DNA of 48,391 nucleotides from Actinomycetota bacterium (GTDB taxonomy: Bacteria; Actinomycetota; Actinomycetes; Actinomycetales; Actinomycetaceae), in contig RZYE01000003.1 of assembly GCA_009930425.1 (NCBI GenBank), positions 1 to 48,391 of the forward strand, read 5' to 3'. Below the pieces are notes generated by a model. The model was given only the letters and a program-made list of their open reading frames with translations, had not been told where the DNA came from and searched no databases. Positions 10,483-19,889 of this stretch are shown piece after piece. Position 1 is the stretch's first letter. The number at the start of each line of letters is the position of its first letter. The position numbers and the translations under genes were made by a program.

Positions 10483-10932
10483 TCAGGACCGGCGCGGACT
10501 CTCGGCGAGCCGTTCGATGCGCACGGGTGCGGAGCGCCAGAGCCAGGTGATGCCGAGGACCGGCAGGACGAGTGGGACGAAGAAGTACCCGCTGCCGAAC
10601 TGCGACCACACCGTCTCGTCCGGGAACAGGTCCGGACGGCCGAGCGAGAGAGCCCCCACCACGAGGACCCCGGTGAGTTCGACCACGACGGCGCCCCAGG
10701 CGACCCGCCGCATCCGCCGCCCGTTGTGGGCGAGTGCCACCGTCGCGACGATGTACACGACGGCGGCGAACGCGGACAGCCAGTAGGCCAGCGGGGCGGC
10801 GTCGGCATCCCTGATGAGCTGGACCGCCGAACGTGCTGTCGCCGCGAGCGCGAACACGCCGTACACGAGGATCAGGACGCGACCGAGGCCGTAGGCCCGC
10901 CGGCGCGAGTCCGGGAGCTGCGGGGCCGTCAC
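10483..10932 (-). CDS. Hypothetical membrane protein (4 TM)
   Basis: GTG start at 10932 overlaps the stop of the next gene (GTGA); hydrophobic segments. Confidence 0.65.
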   Translation of the reverse strand: MTAPQLPDSRRRAYGLGRVLILVYGVFALAATARSAVQLIRDADAAPLAYWLSAFAAVVYIVATVALAHNGRRMRRVAWGAVVVELTGVLVVGALSLGRPDLFPDETVWSQFGSGYFFVPLVLPVLGITWLWRSAPVRIERLAESPRRS

Positions 10933-11282
10933 AGTCCGGCCACCTGGAGGCTGCGCCACATCATGACGGCCACTGTCGCACACGCGACCAGGAGCGCGAG
11001 CGAGGACGTGCGGGTCCTGTCCGCGAACGCCCAGAAACCGGCGACGGGCATGATGAACACGGCAGTGACGAGGTAGCCCCAGAGCACCACCGGGTCACCC
11101 CCGAGCTCACCGCGGGCCTGCGTGACTCCCGCTGCGATCATGGTGATCAGCAGGAAGATCTCCACCAGGCCGGCCCCGAGCAACTGCCGGAGGATGACCG
11201 GACGGTCCCGGATCGCCCGCCACGCCGCCCAGCCACCGAGCATGACGCTGCTGACGACGGTCATCGCTGCGGCGGTCTCCAC
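10929..11282 (-). CDS. Hypothetical membrane protein (about 3-4 TM)
   Basis: METAAAMTVVSSVMLGGWAAWRAIRDRP...; translationally coupled to 10483-10932. Confidence 0.65.
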   Translation of the reverse strand: METAAAMTVVSSVMLGGWAAWRAIRDRPVILRQLLGAGLVEIFLLITMIAAGVTQARGELGGDPVVLWGYLVTAVFIMPVAGFWAFADRTRTSSLALLVACATVAVMMWRSLQVAGL

Positions 11283-11329
11283 GGCGAACAGACTAACGCG
11301 GGCCCTGACATCGCGACGGACTAGGCTCG

Positions 11330-12793
11330 GTGATCGTGATCGACATCAAGCTCTGTTCCCCCAGCCCCGACTCCGACCGTGAGGCGCTCCTCGTCGCCGT
11401 GACCGTCACCGCCGACGGTCCGAGCGTGGTGGTGCCCGCCGCACTCGACGGCCTCGCCGTGGATGCCCTCTCCCAGCTGCTGCGCACGCTGGGCGTCAAG
11501 GGTGAACGCGACGAGGTGGTCCGAGGTCCGGGTGAGGCCGTGGGCTACGACGTGGTCGTCTTCACCGGTCTCGGCGACGGCGCCCCGACCGTCGAGCGGC
11601 TCCGCCAGGGCGCGGGAGCGGCGACCCGCACGCTCGAGGGCATCGAGCGTCTCGACGTCGCCCTTCCCGCCGACGCCCCAGAACTCGTCGGGGCGATCTG
11701 CGAGGGGCTGGCGCTCGGGGCACACCGGTTCACGCGCTACCACGTGGCCCCCGAGCCCATCCGCCACGCCCGCATCCTCAGCCCTCTCGCGGGCGATCGG
11801 TCCGGAGAGGCCGCCCTGGCCCGGGGGATGGTCCTGGCGGAGGCGGTCTGCCTCGCCAGGGACCTCGTGAACACCTCCCCGTCCGACCTCCACCCGGAGA
11901 GCTTCGCGGACCTCGCCGATGCGGGGGCCCGCGGCGCAGGTCTCGCGGTCACGGTCTGGGACGAGGTGGCGCTGGAATCGGAGGGGTTCGGAGGTCTGGT
12001 GGCGGTGGGGCGTGGCTCGGCCCGCCCACCTCGGCTCGTGCGCCTGCAGTACTCCCCGGAGGGTGCCACGACCCACGTCGCGCTCGTAGGGAAGGGAATC
12101 ACCTTCGACTCCGGGGGCATCTCGCTCAAGCCTGCGAAGGGCATGGAGGACATGAAGTCCGACATGGCCGGGGCCGCCGCGGTGCTGGCCGCGACACTCG
12201 CGGCAGCACGGCTCGAACTCGGCGTCCGGGTCACCGGGTGGCTCGCGCTCGCGGAGAACATGCCGTCCGGCCATGCCACGCGGCCCTCGGACGTCATCAC
12301 GATCCGCGGCGGGACCACGGTCGAGGTGCTGAACACGGACGCGGAGGGTCGTCTCGTCCTTGCCGACGCCCTGGTGGCGGCCGCCGAGGACGAGCCCGAC
12401 GTCATCGCCGACATCGCCACGCTCACCGGAGCCCAGGTGGTGGCGCTCGGCAACCGTGTCTCCGCTGTCATGGGGGACGAGGAGACGCGATCGGACGTGG
12501 TGGCGGCCGCCGATGCGGCGGGTGAGCAGTTCTGGCCGATGCCCCTGCCGGCCGAACTCGCCGACTCCCTGAAGACGCCCATGGCGGACCTCGCCAACAT
12601 CGGCGACCGCAACGGCGGGATGCTGGTTGCCGGTCTCTTCCTCCAGCGGTTCGTCAAGGGACGCCGGTGGGCGCACCTCGACATCGCGGGTCCCGCCCTG
12701 AACACCGACAAGGGGTGGGGTTACACGCCCAAGGGCGGCACAGGGGTCGGGGTCCGCACCCTCGTGAACCTCCTCGAGGCCGCGTGCGACTGA
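11330..12793 (+). CDS. pepA: Leucyl aminopeptidase (M17 family)
   Basis: GKGITFDSGGISLKPAKGMEDMKSDMAGAA and NTDAEGRLVLADAL metal-binding signatures. Start GTG 11330 or 11336. Confidence 0.95.
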   Translation: MIVIDIKLCSPSPDSDREALLVAVTVTADGPSVVVPAALDGLAVDALSQLLRTLGVKGERDEVVRGPGEAVGYDVVVFTGLGDGAPTVERLRQGAGAATRTLEGIERLDVALPADAPELVGAICEGLALGAHRFTRYHVAPEPIRHARILSPLAGDRSGEAALARGMVLAEAVCLARDLVNTSPSDLHPESFADLADAGARGAGLAVTVWDEVALESEGFGGLVAVGRGSARPPRLVRLQYSPEGATTHVALVGKGITFDSGGISLKPAKGMEDMKSDMAGAAAVLAATLAAARLELGVRVTGWLALAENMPSGHATRPSDVITIRGGTTVEVLNTDAEGRLVLADALVAAAEDEPDVIADIATLTGAQVVALGNRVSAVMGDEETRSDVVAAADAAGEQFWPMPLPAELADSLKTPMADLANIGDRNGGMLVAGLFLQRFVKGRRWAHLDIAGPALNTDKGWGYTPKGGTGVGVRTLVNLLEAACD

Positions 12794-12898
12794 CCGGCAC
12801 TTTGAGCGATCCGGCCGCCTGCGCCCGCGAGTGTGACGTGGAACAATGACGAAACAGCGGCCGCCGCGCCTTGAATCACACCTGAGGAGGACCATCTC

Positions 12899-14272
12899 GT
12901 GAGCGAGACCATGTACGACATCGTCATCCTGGGGGGTGGGAGCGGCGGCTATGCCGCGGCGCTCCGCGGCGCCCAGCTCGGGATGAAGGTGGCCCTGATC
13001 GAGGCCGACAAGGTGGGCGGCACCTGCCTCCACCGTGGCTGCATCCCGACGAAGGCGTTGCTGCACGCCGCCGAGGTTGCCGACATGGCGCGGGACTCGG
13101 AGCACTTCGGCGTCAACGCCAGCTTCGAGGGCATCGACATGGGCCGCGTCAACGCCTACAAGGACCAGATCATCGGGAAGCTGCACAAGGGACTGCAGGG
13201 TCTGGTGGGGCACCACAACATCACCTACGTCACCGGGTGGGGCACCCTGGTCGCCGAGGACACCGTCGAGGTCGACGGCACCCGCTACCAGGGACGGAAC
13301 ATCGTCCTCGCCTCGGGCTCGTACTCCCGCACGCTGCCCGGCCTCGAGATCGGCGGGCGCGTCATGACGTCCGACCAGGCCCTCACGATGGACTGGGTCC
13401 CGGAGAGCGCGATCGTGCTGGGGGGAGGAGTCATCGGCGTCGAGTTCGCCTCCGTCTGGAAGTCGTTCGGGGTGGACGTCACCATCGTCGAGGCCCTTCC
13501 CCATCTGGCGCCCAACGAGGACGAGGCCCTCTCCAAGGCCCTCGAGCGTGCCTTCCGCAAGCGCAAGATCGCGTTCAAGCTGGGGGCTCGGTTCTCCGGC
13601 GTGACGCAGGACGACTCGGGCGTGACCGTCACGCTGGAGGACGGCTCCACCCTCCAGGCCGACCTCCTGCTCGTCGCCGTCGGCCGCGGCCCGGCCACCG
13701 CGAACCTCGGCTACGAGGAGCGAGGCATCCCCATGGAGCGGGGCTTCGTGCTCGCCAACGAGCGTCTCCACACCGGCGTGGCCAACATCTACGCCGTCGG
13801 CGACATCGTGCCCGGCCTGCAACTCGCCCACCGTGGCTTCCAGCAGGGCATCTTCGTCGCGGAGGAGATCGCCGGGCTGGAACCCGCCACGATCGTCGAG
13901 TCCGGCATCCCGCGAGTGACCTACTGCGACCCGGAACTCGCCTCCGTCGGCCTGACCGAGAAGCAGGCGCGCGAGAAGTACGGCGACCGGGTGAAGGTCT
14001 CCGAGGTCAACCTCGCCGCCAACGGCAAGAGCGGCATCCTCGGCACCGCCGGGTTCGTCAAGCTCGTGGGCGTCGCGGATGGGCCCATCGTCGGTGTCCA
14101 CATGATCGGCGCCCGCATGGGCGAGCAGATCGGCGAGGGACAGCTGCTCGTGAACTGGGAGGCGTACGCCGAGGACGTCGCGCCACTCGTCCACGCCCAC
14201 CCCACCCAGAACGAGGCCATGGGCGAGGCTGCGCTCGCCCTCGCCGGCAAGCCACTGCACGCACACAACTAG
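12899..14272 (+). CDS. lpdA: Dihydrolipoyl dehydrogenase
   Basis: GGTCLHRGCIPTKALLH redox disulfide, AVGDIVPGLQLAH, HAHPTQNEAMGEA. Confidence 0.96.
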   Translation: MSETMYDIVILGGGSGGYAAALRGAQLGMKVALIEADKVGGTCLHRGCIPTKALLHAAEVADMARDSEHFGVNASFEGIDMGRVNAYKDQIIGKLHKGLQGLVGHHNITYVTGWGTLVAEDTVEVDGTRYQGRNIVLASGSYSRTLPGLEIGGRVMTSDQALTMDWVPESAIVLGGGVIGVEFASVWKSFGVDVTIVEALPHLAPNEDEALSKALERAFRKRKIAFKLGARFSGVTQDDSGVTVTLEDGSTLQADLLLVAVGRGPATANLGYEERGIPMERGFVLANERLHTGVANIYAVGDIVPGLQLAHRGFQQGIFVAEEIAGLEPATIVESGIPRVTYCDPELASVGLTEKQAREKYGDRVKVSEVNLAANGKSGILGTAGFVKLVGVADGPIVGVHMIGARMGEQIGEGQLLVNWEAYAEDVAPLVHAHPTQNEAMGEAALALAGKPLHAHN

Positions 14273-14284
14273 GAGTCGCGAGAA

Positions 14285-16054
14285 ATGTCTGAATCCGTCA
14301 AGATGCCTGCCCTCGGCGAGTCCGTCACCGAGGGGACCGTGACCCGCTGGCTCAAGCAGGTCGGAGAGTCGGTCGAGGTCGACGAGCCCCTGCTCGAGGT
14401 GTCCACCGACAAGGTCGACACCGAGGTGCCCTCCCCTGTCGCGGGAGTCGTGGAGAAGATCCTCGTCGACGAGGACGAGACGGTCGAGGTCGGTGCCGAG
14501 CTCGCCGTCATCGGGGACGGCTCCGGCGCCGGCGAGCCCGAGAAGCAGTCCGTCCAGGCCGAGGATGACGACTACGAGGAGCCCGCTCCCGAGCCGTCCG
14601 CGCCCTCACCGGAGCCTGCTCCCGCCGAGGAGCCGGCACCCTCGGCGCCGTCTCCCGAGCCCGCGCCGGCCAAGCCGTCGGCCGACAGCGGCCAGGCCGT
14701 CACCATGCCTGCACTGGGCGAGTCGGTGACGGAGGGCACCATCACGAGGTGGCTGAAGGCCGAGGGTGACTCGGTCGAGGAGGACGAGCCGCTGCTCGAG
14801 GTGTCCACCGACAAGGTCGACACCGAGGTTCCGTCCCCGTTCGCGGGCACGCTGCTGAAGATCCTCGTCGGCGAGGACGAGACGGCCGAGGTCGGAACCG
14901 AGCTCGCTCTCATCGGCGAGGCCGGCGCTGCCGCGCCCGAGGAGGAGCCCGCTCAGGAGGCCCCGGCAGGACAGGACGAACCGGCCGAGAAGGCCGAGAA
15001 GGCAGAGGACAAGCCCCCGGCGCAGGAGAAGCCGGCGGAGCAGGAGAAGAAGGCCGAGAAGCCGGACGCCGCCGCCCAGGCCGGCGGTTCCTACGTCACC
15101 CCCATCGTCCGGAAGCTCGCGAAGGACAAGGACGTCGACCTCTCGGCGATCACGGGCACCGGCGTCGGGGGACGTATCCGCAAGGAGGACGTCCTCGAGG
15201 CTGCCCGGAAGGCGGAGGAGGAGAAGAAGGCCGCCGAGGAGAGGAGGAGGGCCGAGGAGGAGAAGGCCGCCGCACCTGCCGCGGCCCCGGCACCGGAGGC
15301 CCCCAAGGCCGCTCCCAAGGCCACCGCCGAACCGTCCCCGCTGCGGGGCACGACGGAGAAGATGTCCCGCCTCCGCAAGGTCATCGCGAAGCGCATGGTC
15401 GAGTCCATGCAGACCTCCGCGCAACTCACGACAGTGGTCGAGGTGGATGTCACCAAGGTCGCCGCACTGCGCGCGAAGTCCAAGTCCTCCTTCCAGCAGC
15501 GCGAGGGCGTGAACCTCACGTTCCTGCCGTTCTTCGTGAAGGCCGCGACCGAAGCGCTGAAGGCCCACCCGAAGCTCAACGCCTCGATCGTGGGTGAGGA
15601 GGTCCAGTACCACGGCGCCGAGCACATCGGCATCGCGGTGGACACCGAGCGCGGCCTGCTCGTCCCCGTGATCAAGGACGCCGGCGACCTCAACATCCCC
15701 GGTATCGCGAAGCGGATCGCCGACCTGGCAGCACGCACGCGCAGCAACAAGGTCCTGCCCGACGAACTCTCGGGCTCGACCTTCACCATCACGAACACCG
15801 GCTCCGGTGGGGCCCTGTTCGACACGCCGATCATCAACCAGCCCGAGGTGGCGATCCTCGGGGTGGGCACGATCGTGAAGCGGCCCATGGTGGTCAAGGA
15901 CGCCGAGGGCAACGAGAACATCGGCATCCGGTCGATGTGCTACCTCGCACTGTCCTACGACCACAGGCTCGTCGACGGCGCCGACGCAGCCCGCTACCTG
16001 ATGGCCGTCAAGGCACGGCTCGAGGAGGGCGCCTTCGAGGGCGACCTGGGCTGA
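14285..16054 (+). CDS. sucB: 2-oxoacid dehydrogenase E2, dihydrolipoamide acyltransferase (SucB/DlaT type), two lipoyl domains
   Basis: Two lipoyl domains with [13 protein letters not shown]3-binding domain [27 protein letters not shown], catalytic [17 protein letters not shown]. Confidence 0.95.
   Translation: MSESVKMPALGESVTEGTVTRWLKQVGESVEVDEPLLEVSTDKVDTEVPSPVAGVVEKILVDEDETVEVGAELAVIGDGSGAGEPEKQSVQAEDDDYEEPAPEPSAPSPEPAPAEEPAPSAPSPEPAPAKPSADSGQAVTMPALGESVTEGTITRWLKAEGDSVEEDEPLLEVSTDKVDTEVPSPFAGTLLKILVGEDETAEVGTELALIGEAGAAAPEEEPAQEAPAGQDEPAEKAEKAEDKPPAQEKPAEQEKKAEKPDAAAQAGGSYVTPIVRKLAKDKDVDLSAITGTGVGGRIRKEDVLEAARKAEEEKKAAEERRRAEEEKAAAPAAAPAPEAPKAAPKATAEPSPLRGTTEKMSRLRKVIAKRMVESMQTSAQLTTVVEVDVTKVAALRAKSKSSFQQREGVNLTFLPFFVKAATEALKAHPKLNASIVGEEVQYHGAEHIGIAVDTERGLLVPVIKDAGDLNIPGIAKRIADLAARTRSNKVLPDELSGSTFTITNTGSGGALFDTPIINQPEVAILGVGTIVKRPMVVKDAEGNENIGIRSMCYLALSYDHRLVDGADAARYLMAVKARLEEGAFEGDLG
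14390..14427 (+). repeat. 38-bp exact repeat, copy 1 (lipoyl domain 1 of sucB)
   Basis: ctgctcgaggtgtccaccgacaaggtcgacaccgaggt, identical to 14792-14829. Confidence 0.9.
14792..14829 (+). repeat. 38-bp exact repeat, copy 2 (lipoyl domain 2 of sucB)
   Basis: Identical to 14390-14427, offset 402 bp, in frame. Confidence 0.9.
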
Positions 16055-16060
16055 CCAGCA

Positions 16061-16100
16061 ACGCACGGGGCCCGGCCGGCGACGGCCGGGCCCCGTGCGT
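16061..16100. terminator. Perfect 18-bp hairpin with GCGA tetraloop, between convergent sucB and pseudokinase gene
   Basis: acgcacggggcccggccg-GCGA-cggccgggccccgtgcgt. Confidence 0.8.
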
Positions 16101-16121
16101 CTGCTCCGCTGCCTGCCCGCA

Positions 16122-17387
16122 TCACGGCGACGCACACGAGGTGACCTCCCCGATCAACCACTCCCCCTGCCGCACCACCTCGACCAGCACGCAATGGCTG
16201 ACCTGCCGCTCCACGAACTCCTCCGTCCCCTCCGGTCCCGTCCTGCGGTGCGCCCGCTGCTGGACCTCCATCCGGGCCGTGAACGCACCCCTCCGCTCGT
16301 CGGCGGTCTCGAAGGCGAGGAGATCGGTCCCGAAACCCTCGAGGAAGGTTCCCTCCTCGGCGAGCTTCGCCGCGAGGCCGGCCTCCACGTCGGCCACAGC
16401 GGCATCAGGCAGGTAGAGCGCACGGATGGCCTTCTCGTCGCCAGCGGCCAGGGCGGCGTCACGGTCGGACAGGAGGCCACTGACCACCGCACGCGGGTCC
16501 ACCACTGACGGAGCCACCGCCCTGGCGGGGTCGGCCGAATCGATGGTGCGCGACGCCAGGCCGAGGGCACGCCCCGCCACGAGGAGCGCGGCAAGCGCCC
16601 CGAGGACCACCACCACGAGGACCGCCCAGGACCGGCCGGGCGAGACCCGCTCCTCCTTGAGGACAGTGGGTGCGGCGGCGGACCTGAGCTGGGCGCCGGC
16701 AAGATTGGCGGCTGCGGGGACCACGAGCTCGGCCCCCTCACCGAGCAGGTGGGACCACGTCGCGAAGTCACGTGCCGTCGGACGTTGCACGGGATCTTCG
16801 GCGAGGGCCCTGCCGACGTGGCGGACCACGTCCGCATCCTCCCCGCTCGCCCAGGTCAGCGTACGGGCGAGGGACCAGATGTCCGACGCCTCCGTTGCCG
16901 GCCCGTCGTCCAGTTCCGGCGGGATGTACCCGGTGTGGCCGCGCTCCGCTCCACCGTGGCCCACGATGTCGACCAGGACCGGGGTCCCGTCCGGACCGAC
17001 GACGACGTTGGCCGGTGAGACGTCGCCGTGGACCAGGCCGCGGTGGTGAAGTGCCGCGAGGGCGTCACCGATGGTCCGCCACAGGGTGGCCACCTCTCCC
17101 CGGGACAACCAGGAGCGCGCGTTCACGAGGGTGGCCAGGGATGGTCCGACGACGAGGTCCATCACCACGGCGGCCTGATCGCCGGCCGCCACCACGTCCC
17201 GGATCCGGGGCAGGTTGGGATGCCGCAGGTTCGCCAGGCCTTCGAGGCGCTCCAGCCGCGCATCCCGGGGGGCGATCACCGCGGCGAGGGAGCGTCCGTC
17301 CCGATCGCGGACCGCAACCGCGGCGCCGCCGGCACCGAACCCGATCGGGCCACCCACCTCGTACCCCTTGATCACGCACCTCTCCAT
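16122..17387 (-). CDS. Membrane-anchored protein kinase-fold protein, predicted pseudokinase, with extracytoplasmic C-terminal domain
   Basis: Kinase layout (GFGAGGAAVAV, LVHGDVSPANVVVG, GYIPPELDDGPATEASDIWSLARTL, PVQRPTARDFATW) followed by a TM segment WAVLVVVVLGALAALLVAGRAL and a ~125-aa outer domain. Confidence 0.8.
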   Translation of the reverse strand: MERCVIKGYEVGGPIGFGAGGAAVAVRDRDGRSLAAVIAPRDARLERLEGLANLRHPNLPRIRDVVAAGDQAAVVMDLVVGPSLATLVNARSWLSRGEVATLWRTIGDALAALHHRGLVHGDVSPANVVVGPDGTPVLVDIVGHGGAERGHTGYIPPELDDGPATEASDIWSLARTLTWASGEDADVVRHVGRALAEDPVQRPTARDFATWSHLLGEGAELVVPAAANLAGAQLRSAAAPTVLKEERVSPGRSWAVLVVVVLGALAALLVAGRALGLASRTIDSADPARAVAPSVVDPRAVVSGLLSDRDAALAAGDEKAIRALYLPDAAVADVEAGLAAKLAEEGTFLEGFGTDLLAFETADERRGAFTARMEVQQRAHRRTGPEGTEEFVERQVSHCVLVEVVRQGEWLIGEVTSCASP

Positions 17388-17497
17388 GGCCCGCACGCTA
17401 CGCGCGGATCGCCGGGTCCCGCTCCTCCCATCCACAGGTCCACCGCCCCCTGGACCCTCCGCTCCGCGGCAGCTGTGGCACCCGTTAGAATCACCCC

Positions 17498-18190
17498 ATG
17501 GCGAAGTCCTCCACCCCGAAGAAGCGGCGCTGGTACCACAACCTCGCGGATGCGTACCGGCTGACGGCAGCAGCGGAGCCCTGGGTCGGGTGGGCGATGC
17601 TGGGGGCCTTCCTGGGGTCGATCGGGATCGCCGTGGCGATCGGGTTCGCCACCGGGCACCCGATCTATGCCGGCTTCCTGGGCGGCGGCTTCGGCCTGAC
17701 CTTCGCGATGCTGATCCTCTCCTGGCGGGTCCGTGCCGTCTCGTACGCCCAGATCGAGGGGCATCCCGGTGCGTCGATGGCCGTGCTCGACCAGATCAAG
17801 CGGGGCTGGAACATCGAACGGGAGCCCGTCGCCATCAACCCCCGGACGCAGGACATGGTCTTCCGGATGGTCGGGCGTCCGGGCGTGGTGCTCATCTCCG
17901 AGGGGCCGGCGTCCCGCGTCAAGCGGCTGCTCAAGGACGAGGAGAGGAGGATCACCCGCGTGGTCCCCAATGTCCCCGTCCACCTCGTGCAGACCGGCCG
18001 CGAGGAGGGTCAGGTGCCCCTCACGAAGCTCCAGTCGAAGGTTCGGAAGCTCCCCAAGAAGCTCACCGCCGAAGAGGTGTCGACCGTCGCCCACCGGCTC
18101 CGCTCCCTCAGCACCAACAAGCTGCCCATTCCGAAGGGGATCGACCCACTGCGCGCCAGGCCGGACCGCAAGTCTGCCCGCGGCCGCTGA
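17498..18190 (+). CDS. DUF4191 membrane protein (Rv2219-like)
   Basis: MAKSSTPKKRRWYHNLADAYRLT..., two TM helices, VLDQIKRGWNIEREPVAINPRTQDMVFRMVGRPGVVLISEG; upstream of glnA1. Confidence 0.88.
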   Translation: MAKSSTPKKRRWYHNLADAYRLTAAAEPWVGWAMLGAFLGSIGIAVAIGFATGHPIYAGFLGGGFGLTFAMLILSWRVRAVSYAQIEGHPGASMAVLDQIKRGWNIEREPVAINPRTQDMVFRMVGRPGVVLISEGPASRVKRLLKDEERRITRVVPNVPVHLVQTGREEGQVPLTKLQSKVRKLPKKLTAEEVSTVAHRLRSLSTNKLPIPKGIDPLRARPDRKSARGR

Positions 18191-18227
18191 GCCCACGTGG
18201 CCGGCGCCACACCCTTCAGCCGGGTCC

Positions 18228-18265
18228 GTAACATTCCCGACACCTTCGAGTGACACCCGCGAAAT
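18228..18265 (+). promoter_or_regulatory. GlnR-type double operator upstream of glnA1
   Basis: GTAAC-attccc-GACAC-cttcga-GTGAC-acccgc-GAAAT matches gTnAc-n6-GaAAc-n6-GtnAc-n6-GaAAc with exact 6-nt spacing. Confidence 0.75.
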
Positions 18266-18316
18266 TGCCCGGGGCTAGCGTGGGGACGTTCCCATCGAGA
18301 GCTTAAGGAGCTGCGG

Positions 18317-19741
18317 ATGTTTTCTAGCGCCGACGAGGCCATTGCCTTCACGCGGCAGGAGGGCGTCGAGTTCATCGACGTCCGGTTCTGCGACCTTCCC
18401 GGGGTGATGCAGCACTTCAACATTCCCGTGCAGGCATTCACGGACGAGGTGTTCACCGAGGGCCTGATGTTCGACGGTTCGTCGATCCGTGGCTTCCAGG
18501 CCATCCACGAGTCGGACATGAAGCTGGTCCCCGACGTCTCCACGGCCTACGTGGACCCCTTCCGCAAGGCCAAGACCCTGATCGTGAACTTCTCGATCGT
18601 GGACCCGTTCACCGGCGAGGTGTACTCCCGGGACCCCAGGAACATCGCGGCGAAGGCCGAGGCGTACCTGACCTCCACCGGGATCGCCGACACCGCCTTC
18701 TTCGGGGCCGAGGCCGAGTTCTACATCTTCGACGACGTGCGCTTCGCGACCAACCAGCACTCGTCCTACTACCACCTCGACTCGAAGGAGGCCGCGTGGA
18801 ACACCGGCCGGGTCGAGGAGGGCGGGAACCAGGGGTACAAGACCCGCTTCAAGGGCGGTTACTTCCCTGTCTCCCCCTCCGACCAGATGGCGGACCTCCG
18901 TGACCAGATGGTCACGACGATGCAGGAGGTCGGCCTCAACGTGGAGCGTGCGCACCACGAGGTGGGGACGGCCGGCCAGATGGAGATCAACTACCGGTTC
19001 AACACCCTGATCCACGCCGCCGACGACGTGATGAAGTTCAAGTACATCATCAAGAACGTCGCCTGGCAGGCGGGCAAGACGGCCACCTTCATGCCGAAGC
19101 CGCTCTTCGGCGACAACGGCTCGGGGATGCACACCCACATGTCGCTCTGGAAGGACGGCAACCCGCTGTTCGCGGACGAACGCGGCTACGGCGGACTGTC
19201 CGACCTGGCCCGGTGGTACATCGGTGGACTCCTGCGGCACGCCCCGTCGCTGCTCGCGTTCACCAACCCGACCGTGAACTCCTACCACCGTCTCGTGCCC
19301 GGCTTCGAGGCGCCGGTGAACCTCGTGTACTCCGCCCGCAACCGGTCGGCCTGCATCCGCATCCCCGTCACCGGCACCTCCCCCAAGGCGAAGCGGATGG
19401 AGTTCCGCGTCCCTGACCCGTCGTCCAACCCCTACCTCGCGTTCTCCGCGATGCTGATGGCGGGCCTCGACGGGATCAAGAACCGGATCGAACCGCGGGA
19501 GCCGATCGACAAGGACCTCTACGAACTGCCGCCGGAGGAGCACGCCCTCATCGACCAGGTGCCCGACTCCCTGCCGAAGGTGCTCGAGGCGCTCGAGGAG
19601 GACCACGACTACCTGACCGAGGGCGACGTGTTCTCCCCGGACCTGATCGAGACGTGGATCGACTACAAGCGGACCAACGAGATCGACCCGCTGCGGCTGC
19701 GCCCGCACCCGCACGAGTTCGAGCTGTACTTCGACCTGTGA
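18317..19741 (+). CDS. glnA1: Glutamine synthetase type I, adenylylatable
   Basis: 474 aa; [18 protein letters not shown], Mg site motifs, adenylylation Tyr in [12 protein letters not shown] aaggag. Confidence 0.97.
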   Translation: MFSSADEAIAFTRQEGVEFIDVRFCDLPGVMQHFNIPVQAFTDEVFTEGLMFDGSSIRGFQAIHESDMKLVPDVSTAYVDPFRKAKTLIVNFSIVDPFTGEVYSRDPRNIAAKAEAYLTSTGIADTAFFGAEAEFYIFDDVRFATNQHSSYYHLDSKEAAWNTGRVEEGGNQGYKTRFKGGYFPVSPSDQMADLRDQMVTTMQEVGLNVERAHHEVGTAGQMEINYRFNTLIHAADDVMKFKYIIKNVAWQAGKTATFMPKPLFGDNGSGMHTHMSLWKDGNPLFADERGYGGLSDLARWYIGGLLRHAPSLLAFTNPTVNSYHRLVPGFEAPVNLVYSARNRSACIRIPVTGTSPKAKRMEFRVPDPSSNPYLAFSAMLMAGLDGIKNRIEPREPIDKDLYELPPEEHALIDQVPDSLPKVLEALEEDHDYLTEGDVFSPDLIETWIDYKRTNEIDPLRLRPHPHEFELYFDL

Positions 19742-19757
19742 GGGACGACTCGTCCCA

Positions 19758-19795
19758 GGAGGGCCCCGGATCCGGCAGCGGATCCGGGGCCCTCC
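19758..19795 (+). terminator. Strong hairpin downstream of glnA1
   Basis: ggagggccccggatccg-GCAG-cggatccggggccctcc, about 17-bp perfect stem. Confidence 0.8.
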
Positions 19796-19889
19796 CCGTT
19801 CCGGTCCGACGGTTATCGCAAGGGGGTCCTCGAAGCAGCCACGGGCCGGTTCCCGGATCGATAGCCTCGAAGGTGGACCCGAACCTGCG

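Noticed and set aside
11321-14266. 981-aa minus-strand ORF across pepA and lpdA
   Set aside because: Antisense to two well-supported genes; low-complexity His/Asp/Arg/Gly-rich translation typical of GC-rich shadow ORFs.
14900-15320. Glu/Ala/Lys/Pro-rich low-complexity stretch
   Set aside because: Ordinary flexible linkers between lipoyl and E3-binding domains of E2, not a DNA repeat element.
14606-16135. 509-aa minus-strand ORF opposite sucB
   Set aside because: Shadow of the E2 gene; composition artefact, including reflection of the Glu/Ala/Pro-rich linkers.
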